Assembly: GCF_011769525.1 (NCBI RefSeq)
Contig: NZ_CP050440.1
Span: 4,155,501-4,219,500 of the forward strand
DNA: 64,000 nt
From: Tolypothrix sp. PCC 7910
Lineage (GTDB): Bacteria > Cyanobacteriota > Cyanobacteriia > Cyanobacteriales > Nostocaceae
Direction of reading: 5' to 3'
Below the pieces are notes generated by a model that saw only the letters and a list, made by a program, of their open reading frames with translations, ran no database searches and was not told the origin of the DNA. Positions 46,948 through 55,900 of the stretch are shown one piece after another. The stretch's first letter is position 1. Each line of letters opens with the position of its first letter. A program made the translations under genes and the position numbers.

Positions 46948-48294
46948 CTAAACTCGTCCTCGGAGGAATTGAGCCATTTCATTAGGAGTCGGTGACATTT
47001 CTAAGGCTGTTTCCTCAGTAATCCGTCCATCTTGGTATAGGTTATACAACGACTGATTCATCGTGATCATGCCATCAAAGCTGGCTTGCTTCATGAGTTC
47101 GGTAATTTCGTCATACTTCCCATCTTTAATCCATTCTTTAATAGCCTCAGTATTAATCAGGATATCGTGGAATGCTGCGCGCTTACCATCTGTCGTCCGG
47201 CATAAGCCTTGGGCAATTACAGATACTAAAGACTCGGAAATTGCCACCCGCATAGCATCTTGTTCTTCCCCAGAGTACAGGTTAAGTATCCGTTCAATAG
47301 TTTTTACAGCACTATTGGTGTGCAGTGTTCCCATTACCAAGTGACCTGTCTGAGCAGCTTTTAAAGCGGTGTTGACTGTTTCTTTATCCCGCATTTCCCC
47401 CACCAGAATTAAATCTGGATCTTCCCGCAAAGCTGCTTTTAAGGCGTTATCAAATTTACGGGTGTGCATGCCCACTTCCCGTTGTTTGATCAAAGACTTT
47501 TGGCTTTTGTGGACAAATTCAATAGGGTCTTCGATGGTAATGATATGCTTAGGCATCTCTTTATTGATGTAATCAATCATTGCTGCCATCGTTGTTGACT
47601 TACCAGAACCGGTGGGCCCAGTTACCAAAATTAAACCTTTGTGAGCATGACAAATTTCGCGGAAAATTGGCGGTAGTCTTAACTGCTCCATTGTTAAGAT
47701 TTTTAGGGGAATTAACCGCAATACCATTGCATAGCCTTTGAGCGAGTCAAAGATATTAATCCGCACCCGGGCAAATTCGTACTGAGTTGCACCGTCAAAT
47801 TCTAGATTTTCTTCAAAGCGCTTAATTTCAGCTTCGGTTAAAACTTCCCGCATCCAACTGACAAAAGTGTCTTTATCTGTTTCTGGATGATTTGTTTTCT
47901 CAATTTCGCCCCGGTTACGAAAACGTGGGGTTTCACCTACACCCAGGTGAATGTCAGAAAAACCTTTTTCGTAAGCTTCCTCAATTAGCTTCTCTAATGT
48001 CAGCGTCGGCACACTGCTTTTGACACTGGGAACATTAGGCATTGGTGGTGGCGCACCAGGACGATGCGCCGCCGCTGGAGGTGCAGCTGGTGGCGGTGGC
48101 GCAGACGGTGGTGGTGGTGGTGCAACTGGTGGTGGTGCAGGGGGAACCCCAGGGTAGCTTGACATATCCAAGGTTTGTGTCGCCTGGCGTTGGGTACTCA
48201 GCGTCGGTGGCGGTGGTGCTGGCATTGGTGGCGGCATTGGCGGCACATTACGTTGAGGCGGATTAGAACTAGATGGACGCTGTAGGTCGGTCAT
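46948..48294 (-). CDS. pilT: Type IV pilus retraction ATPase PilT with Pro-rich N-terminus
   Basis: A 448-aa protein. Residues 1-90 are a Pro/Ala-rich extension (many PPP and PPPP runs); the PilT core follows: KGFSDIHLGVGETPRFRNRG, Walker A GPTGSGKS at 226-233, IEDPIEFVH, Walker B LILVGEMRD (about 295-303), MGTLHTNSAVKTI and the PilT-specific AIRE-like ISESLVSVIAQGL. The hexameric ATPase powers pilus retraction and twitching or gliding. The extended N-terminus exceeds the ~345-370 aa of most PilT and is the cyanobacterial form. Sequence complete; ATG start. Confidence 0.95.
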   Translation of the reverse strand: MTDLQRPSSSNPPQRNVPPMPPPMPAPPPPTLSTQRQATQTLDMSSYPGVPPAPPPVAPPPPPSAPPPPAAPPAAAHRPGAPPPMPNVPSVKSSVPTLTLEKLIEEAYEKGFSDIHLGVGETPRFRNRGEIEKTNHPETDKDTFVSWMREVLTEAEIKRFEENLEFDGATQYEFARVRINIFDSLKGYAMVLRLIPLKILTMEQLRLPPIFREICHAHKGLILVTGPTGSGKSTTMAAMIDYINKEMPKHIITIEDPIEFVHKSQKSLIKQREVGMHTRKFDNALKAALREDPDLILVGEMRDKETVNTALKAAQTGHLVMGTLHTNSAVKTIERILNLYSGEEQDAMRVAISESLVSVIAQGLCRTTDGKRAAFHDILINTEAIKEWIKDGKYDEITELMKQASFDGMITMNQSLYNLYQDGRITEETALEMSPTPNEMAQFLRGRV

Positions 48295-49011
48295 AAATCT
48301 TTACAATGAAGCAAAAAATTAAATTAGAGGAAAACTTACTTATCGATACCCTCAGGGCGCTTGTCAGGCAGGGTAATCAGTGTTTATTTGCTTGATACTT
48401 GAAAACAGCAGTCAGTTCTTTTGTATGACAGAGCTGAGTATGTTTTTTTACTAGCTTTATGGCATCTATTAGTTATGTAAAATTTATTAACTAGATATAA
48501 CCTTGTTTAACATACTCAAACCCTTGAGAAGCATCAGTGATATTCCTGCTAATATCAAGTTTTTATTAAGACATATTACTTAAGAGAAAATACTTTATCC
48601 TCTCTAAATGAGAAATTTATTTCTAGTCTGGACAAAACTAGTGATCAATTAACAGCAAAAACGCTAGCAGATAATTTATTCAGCACTATTTGAGAATTAT
48701 GAGAAGGGCTGCGATTTATTATAAGAAATGTTAAGCAGAAGTGATGTAGATCATTTAGAAAGCGTTAGTGAAGTGCTTGCTTAAGTTCTTATATTCCTTT
48801 TGGTAGATGTTGATAGTAAGCTTTCTACCTATATGGGGCTGACACTTTACATTCATATTTACAAAAAATTAACTGTAAAGTTTAGTAAATAAATGCTCAT
48901 CTTAGCAATAGGTTTTTATATACTGAACTTCTAATTGAATAGTTCAGTGTTCTCGCGAAAGTGAGATAAAGCTGAAGTAAAAATCTTGCTGTGTATTTGG
49001 GAGGAAAAGTC
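48295..49011. other. Gene-free divergent region upstream of pilT
   Basis: About 720 bp of A/T-rich DNA between divergent pilT and the small membrane gene. Short stems are seen (for example CTCGCGAAAGTGAG near 48953) but no ORF, RNA family or clear operator. The GGGAGG at 48999 is the ribosome binding site of the next gene. Confidence 0.45.
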
Positions 49012-49383
49012 ATGGTTTCGGCAGATAGCTCTAATCTAGGTAAGACCTACTCCTTGTTAATGATCAAAAGTTTTTTGATCTGGACTTTCACGTTGGCAGT
49101 ATGTTTGTTGGTTGTCGGGTTCCCATTAGTGGTTTTGATGGCTACGGTCGGGTGTCTGTTGTCGATTGTGTTGCAATCTGTGATGCCTGTAAGTGCAGTT
49201 TTATTAGTAGCAGGTGGTTTGATTTTGTTTAATGTGATGGCAGTTGTCTTAGCTGCTGGGGTGTTAACCGCTAAAGGTGTACATCCAAAACAAATCAAAT
49301 GGCTTAGCTGGCTGCATGGCGAGGCAGAACAATTGCAGACTTGCGTCTATGCTTCTTGTCCATTAACTTGCGAAATCAAATAA
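49012..49383 (+). CDS. Small membrane protein
   Basis: From the ATG at 49012, 7 bp after GGGAGG, it encodes 123 aa (an upstream in-frame GTG at 48991 would place the RBS inside the gene). Three hydrophobic helices: SFLIWTFTLAVCLLVVGFPL, VVLMATVGCLLSIVLQSV and VSAVLLVAGGLILFNVMAVV. The tail is soluble with three Cys (CVYASCPLTCE). I recognise no family. It ends just before a strong terminator. Confidence 0.8.
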   Translation: MVSADSSNLGKTYSLLMIKSFLIWTFTLAVCLLVVGFPLVVLMATVGCLLSIVLQSVMPVSAVLLVAGGLILFNVMAVVLAAGVLTAKGVHPKQIKWLSWLHGEAEQLQTCVYASCPLTCEIK

Positions 49384-49410
49384 TTGCTAACTTCGACAAA
49401 CAGTACATCT

Positions 49411-49433
49411 GCCCGGTTCAGCCGGGTTTTTTC
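49411..49433 (+). terminator. Rho-independent terminator
   Basis: CCCGG (49412-49416), TTCAG loop, CCGGG and then six Ts. It ends the transcript of the small membrane protein gene, 28 bp after the stop. Confidence 0.85.
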
Positions 49434-49487
49434 ATGTTTTTTATTTGGTGTTTGGTATTTGGTGTTAGTAATATATGAATAAATATG

Positions 49488-49523
49488 AAGTAGGGTGTGT
49501 TATGCCAAAGGCTAACGCACCTT
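49488..49523. repeat. REP-like hairpin GGTGTGTTA...TAACGCACC
   Basis: GTAGGGTGTGTTATGCC and GGCTAACGCACCTTAAA form an imperfect stem with TGCGTTA-type arms, as at 14771, 15332 and 35886. It lies between the terminator at 49411 and wecB. Confidence 0.75.
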
Positions 49524-49633
49524 AAATTTTGCTCGCACCTTCCTCAATTGCGATAACATACTCTACAATTTAGTTTTCTTAATAGTCGTTTATCATAATT
49601 GCCATTGACCCTTGACCCTTGACCAATAACTAA

Positions 49634-50749
49634 ATGACTAATCAAAAACGAGTTTATATAATCTTAGGTACTCGTCCAGAAGCAATTAAACTAGCTCCTG
49701 TAATTCAAGTCTTTCAAAGGTCACAAGATTTTGAGTCACAAGTAATTTTGACTGGACAACATCGTGAAATGGTTGAGCAAGTAATGCAGCTGTTCAACCT
49801 AAAAGCAGATGGAAACTTAGAGATTATGCAGCCTCAACAATCTTTAAGTGATATTACCTGTCGCAGTCTGCGCGGTTTGGAAACGTTATTTAAAGAAAAC
49901 AAGCCAGACTTAGTCATAGTACAGGGAGATACTACAACAGCTTTTGCTGCTGCTTTGGCAGCCTTTTATCAAAAAATTCCTGTAGGCCATGTAGAAGCCG
50001 GATTAAGAACTGATGAATTATTTAATCCCTACCCAGAAGAAGCTAACCGTCGCCTAATTTCGCAAATTACGCAATTGCACTTTGCACCCACGCCACTGGC
50101 TATGGAGAACTTACAACGTTCTGGTGTGTTGGGTGAAATTCACTTAACCGGTAATACGGTAATTGATGCGCTGTTAAATGTAGCTGCAATTGAGCCAGCT
50201 TGCAATATTCCCGGTTTAGACTGGTCATCATATCGCACATTGCTGGCTACAGTTCATCGCCGGGAGAATTGGGGAGAACCACTACAAGGAATTGCTCAGG
50301 GGTTTTTACAGATATTAGATAAATTTCCTGATACGGCGCTACTGTTACCTTTACACAGGAATCCTACAGTTAGGGAACCATTACAAGCGCTTTTAGGGAA
50401 TCATCCCCGCATATTTTTAACAGAACCTTTAGATTATAAGGAATTAGTCGGCGCGATCGCGCGATCGCATTTCTTGCTGACTGATTCTGGTGGTTTGCAA
50501 GAAGAAGCACCCAGCCTTGGTAAGCCTGTACTAGTTCTGCGAGAAACCACAGAAAGGCCAGAAGCGGTGACGGCGGGTACAGCTAAACTTGTGGGAACTG
50601 AAACTGAGAATATTGTGGCAGCCGCGGCGGAGTTACTCAGCAACCCCATAGCTTACGACGCAATGGCAAACGCCATCAATCCTTTTGGTGATGGTAAAGC
50701 AAGCGATCGCATTTTACAAATCGTCAAAAATTACTTTCAATCCCATTAA
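49634..50749 (+). CDS. wecB: UDP-N-acetylglucosamine 2-epimerase (non-hydrolysing)
   Basis: A 371-aa protein with landmarks of the family: LGTRPEAIKLAPVIQ at the start, TGQHREMVEQVMQLF, VIVQGDTTTAFAAALAAFY, GHVEAGLRT, PEEANRRLISQIT, TVHRRENWG, LTDSGGLQEEAPSLGKPVLV and RPEAV. It converts UDP-GlcNAc to UDP-ManNAc for cell-surface polysaccharide. It is alone here; no neighbouring polysaccharide genes. A tandem HIP1 pair (GCGATCGCGCGATCGC) lies within it near 50453. Confidence 0.96.
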   Translation: MTNQKRVYIILGTRPEAIKLAPVIQVFQRSQDFESQVILTGQHREMVEQVMQLFNLKADGNLEIMQPQQSLSDITCRSLRGLETLFKENKPDLVIVQGDTTTAFAAALAAFYQKIPVGHVEAGLRTDELFNPYPEEANRRLISQITQLHFAPTPLAMENLQRSGVLGEIHLTGNTVIDALLNVAAIEPACNIPGLDWSSYRTLLATVHRRENWGEPLQGIAQGFLQILDKFPDTALLLPLHRNPTVREPLQALLGNHPRIFLTEPLDYKELVGAIARSHFLLTDSGGLQEEAPSLGKPVLVLRETTERPEAVTAGTAKLVGTETENIVAAAAELLSNPIAYDAMANAINPFGDGKASDRILQIVKNYFQSH

Positions 50750-50767
50750 AATTTTCCAATGGGGTAG

Positions 50768-50793
50768 AGGGCAAGAGTTATTTCTTGCCCTTT
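50768..50793. terminator. Terminator between convergent wecB and PatA-like genes
   Basis: AGGGCAAGA and TCTTGCCCT form a perfect 9-bp stem with a 6-nt loop and short T run (CCCTTTGAG). It lies 19 bp after the wecB stop and 55 bp from the convergent gene's end, so it may serve both. Confidence 0.7.
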
Positions 50794-50848
50794 GAGCCCA
50801 ATTTGGAATCAAAATTTCTAATCAACTGGCTGATAAGAACAAACGTGA

Positions 50849-52048
50849 TCAGACAGAACTTGGTTGAGGTATTACCACATTATTGGCTGTTAATGCATCA
50901 GGTAGATATTGACGTACTCGCTCTAGTACTTTATACACCTCTACAGGTTTAGTCAGAAAATCTGTCGCACCAAAAACTTTAGACCGAACTTGATCAAAAA
51001 GACCATCACTGCCCGTTAAGATAACTACTGGTGTGTTCGATAAGGCAGAGCTTCTGCGTAACTGAGCGCAGAGTTCGTATCCGTTCAAACCAGGCATAAT
51101 CAAATCTAAAAAGATTAAGTCTGGCTTATGCTGAATTAGAATGGGTAGAGCTTGTAGAGGCTCTTGAATATTGATAAACCTAAAACCATTTGAGATGAGA
51201 ATTTCTTGCAGCAATTTACCGACTTGAGGGCTATCATCTACACAAGCAATGAGTGGAGAAGTTAGCTTCTTTAATGGTGTAAAGTTAGAGCTATTTCTGA
51301 GTTCGGTAGTTGGTAAAGAAAAGTCAGGTACTGCAATCAGTTCTATAATCCCTTGACGAATATAAGGAAGTAGGGAACGCGTTATTGATAATATACTCTG
51401 ATTCATTTTTACGGCTAAATCCCATAAGGTATATTTGCCGTTCATTAAATTTGCAAAGTTTTTGTAGACAGTTGGGCTAACCATCTGTTGGAGTTGTTCT
51501 GGCTTACGAATAATTGGTGCTAAGTGAGGAGAGAAAGTTGCTAGCCCAGCTTTTGACCAAATATTCCAGGATTCTTGTATTTGTTGAATAATGATATTTG
51601 AACTGGTGAAATCATTAGGTGCTGTTAAAATTACTTCTTGATGGCGCTCATAAAGTAACGAAGCACGATTGAGATGTTGAGCTAGATCAAATAAAACCTC
51701 TGATATTGTTCCCCTGATAATGGTGTCAATTTGTTGGAGAGTAACTTGATATTTTTTATATAAAATTTCTAGAAGACGATATCCCCAATAATCGCTTGAG
51801 GTATCCTCAACATGTAGCAGTAATTTGTTCATCTCAATATGAGGACAATTCTGCATTACATATCTATACAAACGTCGGTAAGGATGATTGCCTCCTGTTG
51901 CCCAAACTATCTGTCCTAGATGATAATAGAAAGTCCATTGAAAATTATGAGAACTTTTAACGTTGAGTCTGCCACTGTACTGAATTTTGATAGAGGTTTT
52001 AAATTCATCCAATAATTTATCTAATCTTGTTTGCTCTAGAGACAGCAT
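50849..52048 (-). CDS. PatA-like PATAN-REC response regulator
   Basis: From the ATG at 52048 (TTG at 52072 adds eight residues) it encodes 399 aa. The N-terminal 260 residues form the PATAN module (LSLEQTRLDKLLDEFKTSIK, FYYHLGQIVWATGG, HPYRRLYRYVMQNCP). A C-terminal receiver (about 268-385) has acidic pair in ACVDDSPQVG, phospho-Asp in LIFLDLIMPGLNGYE, T in ILTGSD and K in FLTKPVEV. This is the layout of PatA and PixG, regulators of heterocyst pattern and pilus/phototaxis. The PatA likeness is familial, not orthology. Confidence 0.9.
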   Translation of the reverse strand: MLSLEQTRLDKLLDEFKTSIKIQYSGRLNVKSSHNFQWTFYYHLGQIVWATGGNHPYRRLYRYVMQNCPHIEMNKLLLHVEDTSSDYWGYRLLEILYKKYQVTLQQIDTIIRGTISEVLFDLAQHLNRASLLYERHQEVILTAPNDFTSSNIIIQQIQESWNIWSKAGLATFSPHLAPIIRKPEQLQQMVSPTVYKNFANLMNGKYTLWDLAVKMNQSILSITRSLLPYIRQGIIELIAVPDFSLPTTELRNSSNFTPLKKLTSPLIACVDDSPQVGKLLQEILISNGFRFINIQEPLQALPILIQHKPDLIFLDLIMPGLNGYELCAQLRRSSALSNTPVVILTGSDGLFDQVRSKVFGATDFLTKPVEVYKVLERVRQYLPDALTANNVVIPQPSSV

Positions 52049-52273
52049 AAGTTTAATTATTAGTCCTGCCAATAAGTATTGTGTAAGTTAACCAACCTTA
52101 AATTAATCAACTTTTCCTAATTAAAGAATGGATTATGTATAGTCATTAGCAAAGAAGAAGACCTAGAAACACCAGCAATCTTACCCTATCATGCTAACGT
52201 TTTATTTGTAACTAAATATTAAGAAAATAAGAATTTTATTTGTGAATCTAATATTACTAATAGCTACTGGTTT

Positions 52274-52301
52274 ATGGCATATCCAAATTAAGCTATGCCA
52301 T
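52274..52301. promoter_or_regulatory. Inverted repeat ATGGCATA/TATGCCAT
   Basis: A perfect 8-bp inverted repeat with a 12-bp gap, in the leader between the PatA-like gene and the NRPS gene. Could be an operator or hairpin. Confidence 0.4.
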
Positions 52302-52351
52302 GATTCGCTCATACTATTAATTATAATATTAAGATATGTTAACCAAAAATG

Positions 52352-52371
52352 TAACCGTAATAATACGGTTA
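52352..52371. promoter_or_regulatory. Inverted repeat TAACCGTA/TACGGTTA
   Basis: A perfect 8-bp inverted repeat with a 4-nt AATAA-type gap, 52352-52371, in the same region. Centre spacing fits a dimeric regulator site. Confidence 0.45.
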
Positions 52372-52677
52372 TGGAAATTAATATTTTATAGTCAAAGTCT
52401 TTATTTTTTTGTTTGTGATGGCAACCAATTGAATTTGATGAATAACTATTTTAATTAAGCCAAGGTTTGACTACAGTTAGCTGGTTAAAAATATCTACTT
52501 TATTGGTTGAAATTACGGAAGGACTATAATAGCTTTATATTTCCTTTGCAAAAAATAGAAAATTCTTTATTATCTTTATATAAAAATTGAGATTTTCTCT
52601 GCTAAATTCTATTGATACTTATTGAAGCAGCACTACCATAAATTTTGTAATTCCTCTGCTAGTCTAGAAAATTTATT

Positions 52678-52720
52678 TAGTAATTAATAGATTTGATGTA
52701 TTGCAATCTATTAATTACTA
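52678..52720. promoter_or_regulatory. 16-bp perfect inverted repeat upstream of the NRPS
   Basis: TAGTAATTAATAGATT (52678-52693) and AATCTATTAATTACTA (52705-52720) are exact complements around an 11-nt loop. It lies 235 bp before the NRPS start. It has no T run after it, so it is more like a regulatory hairpin or operator than a terminator. Confidence 0.55.
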
Positions 52721-52955
52721 TGGCTTGCAGAATATTTAGATTCTAGTTCTGATGTGAATTAGCAACGCTTCTTATTACATAATGGTCTCTAAATTTGCCC
52801 AACATCATTGTTTTGAGACTACCTATAAAATAATCATAGTCTCAAGAGTAAAGCCACATAAGAAATCATATTTAATTTTGTAATCATCTAGTTTTTATCC
52901 AGATGGTTATATTTGCACCAATTATTACATCATTCAAAATTTTTATTATCATCAA

Positions 52956-55900
52956 ATGCCAGTAGTAAGCATAAAAGATTTATATCAGCTTTCATCTATG
53001 CAGCAAGGAATGCTGTTTAACAATCTCGTCGCTCAAAAGCCGGGAGTGGATATTGAGCAGATGATTTGTTTAGTAGATGAAAAAATTAATGTTTTTGCAT
53101 TTCAACAAGCATGGCAAAGAGTTGTTGAACGACATGCAGTTTTGAGAACTAGCTTTGATTGGGACAGTGAACGAGATCCACAGCAATGTGTGCATCGCAA
53201 AGTAATCATTCCCCTAGAACAGCAAGATTGGCATGGCTTATCTGATATAGAACAAGCAACTAAATTGCAAGCTTATCTGCAAAGCGATCGCAGGCGTGGT
53301 TTTCAGCTCAATGTTGCACCCTTGATGCGTGTAGCATTATTTCGCTTGCAAGCATCTGTCTACCAATTTGTTTGGACTTTTCACCATGCTGTTTTAGATG
53401 GTCGCTCTTTATCCATCGTCATCAAGGAATTATTTACCTTTTATGATGCTTTCTGCAAAGGCGAAGATTTACACCTCCCCCAACCTCGTCCTTATCAAGA
53501 CTACATTGCATGGTTACAGCAACAGGATTGGTCTCAGGCTGAAAGTTATTGGCGAGATTTGCTCAAAGGCTTTACTGCGCCTACACCTTTATTAGTAGAC
53601 TCAAACCCCCGTGAACAAAGCGGTTTTGGCGAGCAAGCAATCCGACTTTCACTAAAAACTACAGGGATGTTGCAGTCTTTAGCCAAACAACATCAAATAA
53701 CACTGAATACGTTAGTACAGGGTGCTTGGGCAATACTTTTGAGTCGTTACAGTGGCGAAACAGATGTTGTCTTTGGTGCGACAAGAGCCTGTCGTTATTC
53801 TTCTGTAGCAAGTGCTGAGTCGATGGTAGGACTGTTTATTAATACCTTACCAGTCCGAGTTAGGGTTTCTGGGGAAAAACCATTGCTAACTTGGCTAAAG
53901 GAATTGCGATCGCAGTGGGTGGCTTTGCGAGAATACGAACATACTCCCCTCACCCAGGTGCAAAGATGGAGCGATGTCCCACCGGGAACGCCTTTGTTCG
54001 ATAGTATTTTGGTATTTGAAAATTATGAATTAAATTCGGCTTTGCGCTCTCAGGGTGGTAGATGGCAAAACCTGGAATTCCGCCTAGAAGAACAGACTAA
54101 CTTTTCTCTAACATTAGTTGGGTATGCAGAGTCAGAACTGTTATTAAAACTCAAATATGACCAAAAGCTCTTCGACGATGCCAAAATTGCTCGGATGCTG
54201 GGACATCTTGAGACTTTATTGTCCAGCATGGCAACTAATCCTTGGCAGTGTTTAGGAGAATTGCCACTATTAACAGCAGATGAAAGACAGCAAATGTTGG
54301 TCGAGTGGAATCATACACAAGCTGATTTTGCTGAGCAACTTTGTATTCATCAACTATTTGAAGCGCAAGTAGAGCAGACACCCAATGCTGTAGCTGTTGT
54401 CTGTGGCGAGGAACAACTAACCTACCAGCAGTTGAACTGTAGAGCTAATCAACTAGCCCATCACCTGCAACAACTGGGTGTGAAACCAGGGGTGTTAGTT
54501 GCTGTTTATCTAGAACGCTCAGTAGAAATGATTCCTGCAGTACTAGGGATTTTAAAAGCTGGAGGTGCCTATGTGCCATTAGAACCCAGCTTCCCCAAAG
54601 CACGCATTCAATTACTGCTGTCTTCTCTGCAAATTAATTGTTTAGTTACCCAAACTGGCCTGTTACCTAGTATCCATGAGCTAGAACTGAGCGCACTGCA
54701 ACATTTAATCTGTTTAGATAAATCTGCACATAATCAATCTGTATGGGAAGTAGGACATCAACAGGTGTGGAATCTTCCCTATTTAGATAAATTGCCCACA
54801 GAAAACTTGCCAACATCTGTCAATTCTGATGATATTGCCTATGTGATTTTTACTTCTGGCTCTACAGGCACACCCAAGGGGGTTGTAGTTCGCCATCAAC
54901 CAGTCATCAATCTCATTGAATGGGTAAACAAAACATTTAATGTAAATTCTGACGACAGAGTTTTATTTATCACATCCTTATGTTTTGACCTGTCAGTTTA
55001 TGACATTTTCGGACTGTTAGCCGCAGGTGGTTCAATTCGGGTTGTTCCTAGCCATGATGTCCGCGACCCAGAAGCTTTGTTGCACATTCTCTGTCATGAG
55101 CCGATTACATTTTGGGATTCTGCGCCGCCAGCACTGCAACAACTGGCTGGCTTTTTCCCCAAGGTTCAAGCCAGTAATTACCATCCCCAATTGCGACTTG
55201 TATTTATGAGTGGTGATTGGATACCAGTCACTCTCCCAGATGTATTGAAAGCAACTTTCCCAGGGGTTGAGGTAATTAGTTTGGGTGGAGCCACGGAAGC
55301 AACTGTTTGGTCTAATTATTACCCCATTGGCAAAGTAGAAGCCCATTGGAAGAGTATCCCCTATGGCAAACCCATCCAAAACGCTCAATATTACATTTTG
55401 GATGATTACCTCAATCCTTGCCCAATTGGGGTGACTGGGGAATTGTATATTGGTGGAGAATGTTTAGCTTCTGGCTATTTAAATCAACCCGAACTCACAG
55501 CCCAAAAATTTATTCCCAGCCCCTTCGGCAATTCAAAATTATATAAAACCGGAGATTTAGCCCGCTATTTTAGTGATGGTAATATTGAATTCCTCGGTCG
55601 GATTGACCATCAGGTAAAGATTCGCGGTTTCCGCATCGAGTTGGGAGAGATTGAAAGCGTACTCACACAACACCACTCTGTACAGGAAACTGTAGTTCTT
55701 GCCAGAGAGGATGAGCCAGGAAATAAGCGATTGGTGGCTTATGTAGTAACAAATGGTGAAACTGCGCCTTCAATGAATGAATTACGGCGTTTTCTGCAAG
55801 AGAAATTGCCAGAGTATATGATACCCTCTGCCTTTGTTGCGATCGCTAAAATTCCACTGACTCCTAATGGTAAAGTAGACCGTCGCGCTCTGCCCATTCC

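Larger units (their letters stand above)
52049..52955. other. 0.9-kb gene-free divergent region before the NRPS
   Basis: No ORF above background. It contains the three inverted repeats listed separately and is otherwise A/T-rich. It must hold promoters for the PatA-like gene (minus) and the NRPS (plus). No NtcA-type GTA-N8-TAC site was found on a visual pass. Confidence 0.5.

Noticed and set aside
46948-48294. PilB instead of PilT
   Set aside because: The core lacks the PilB N-terminal domains and zinc motif, and has PilT-type length and motifs after the Pro-rich extension.
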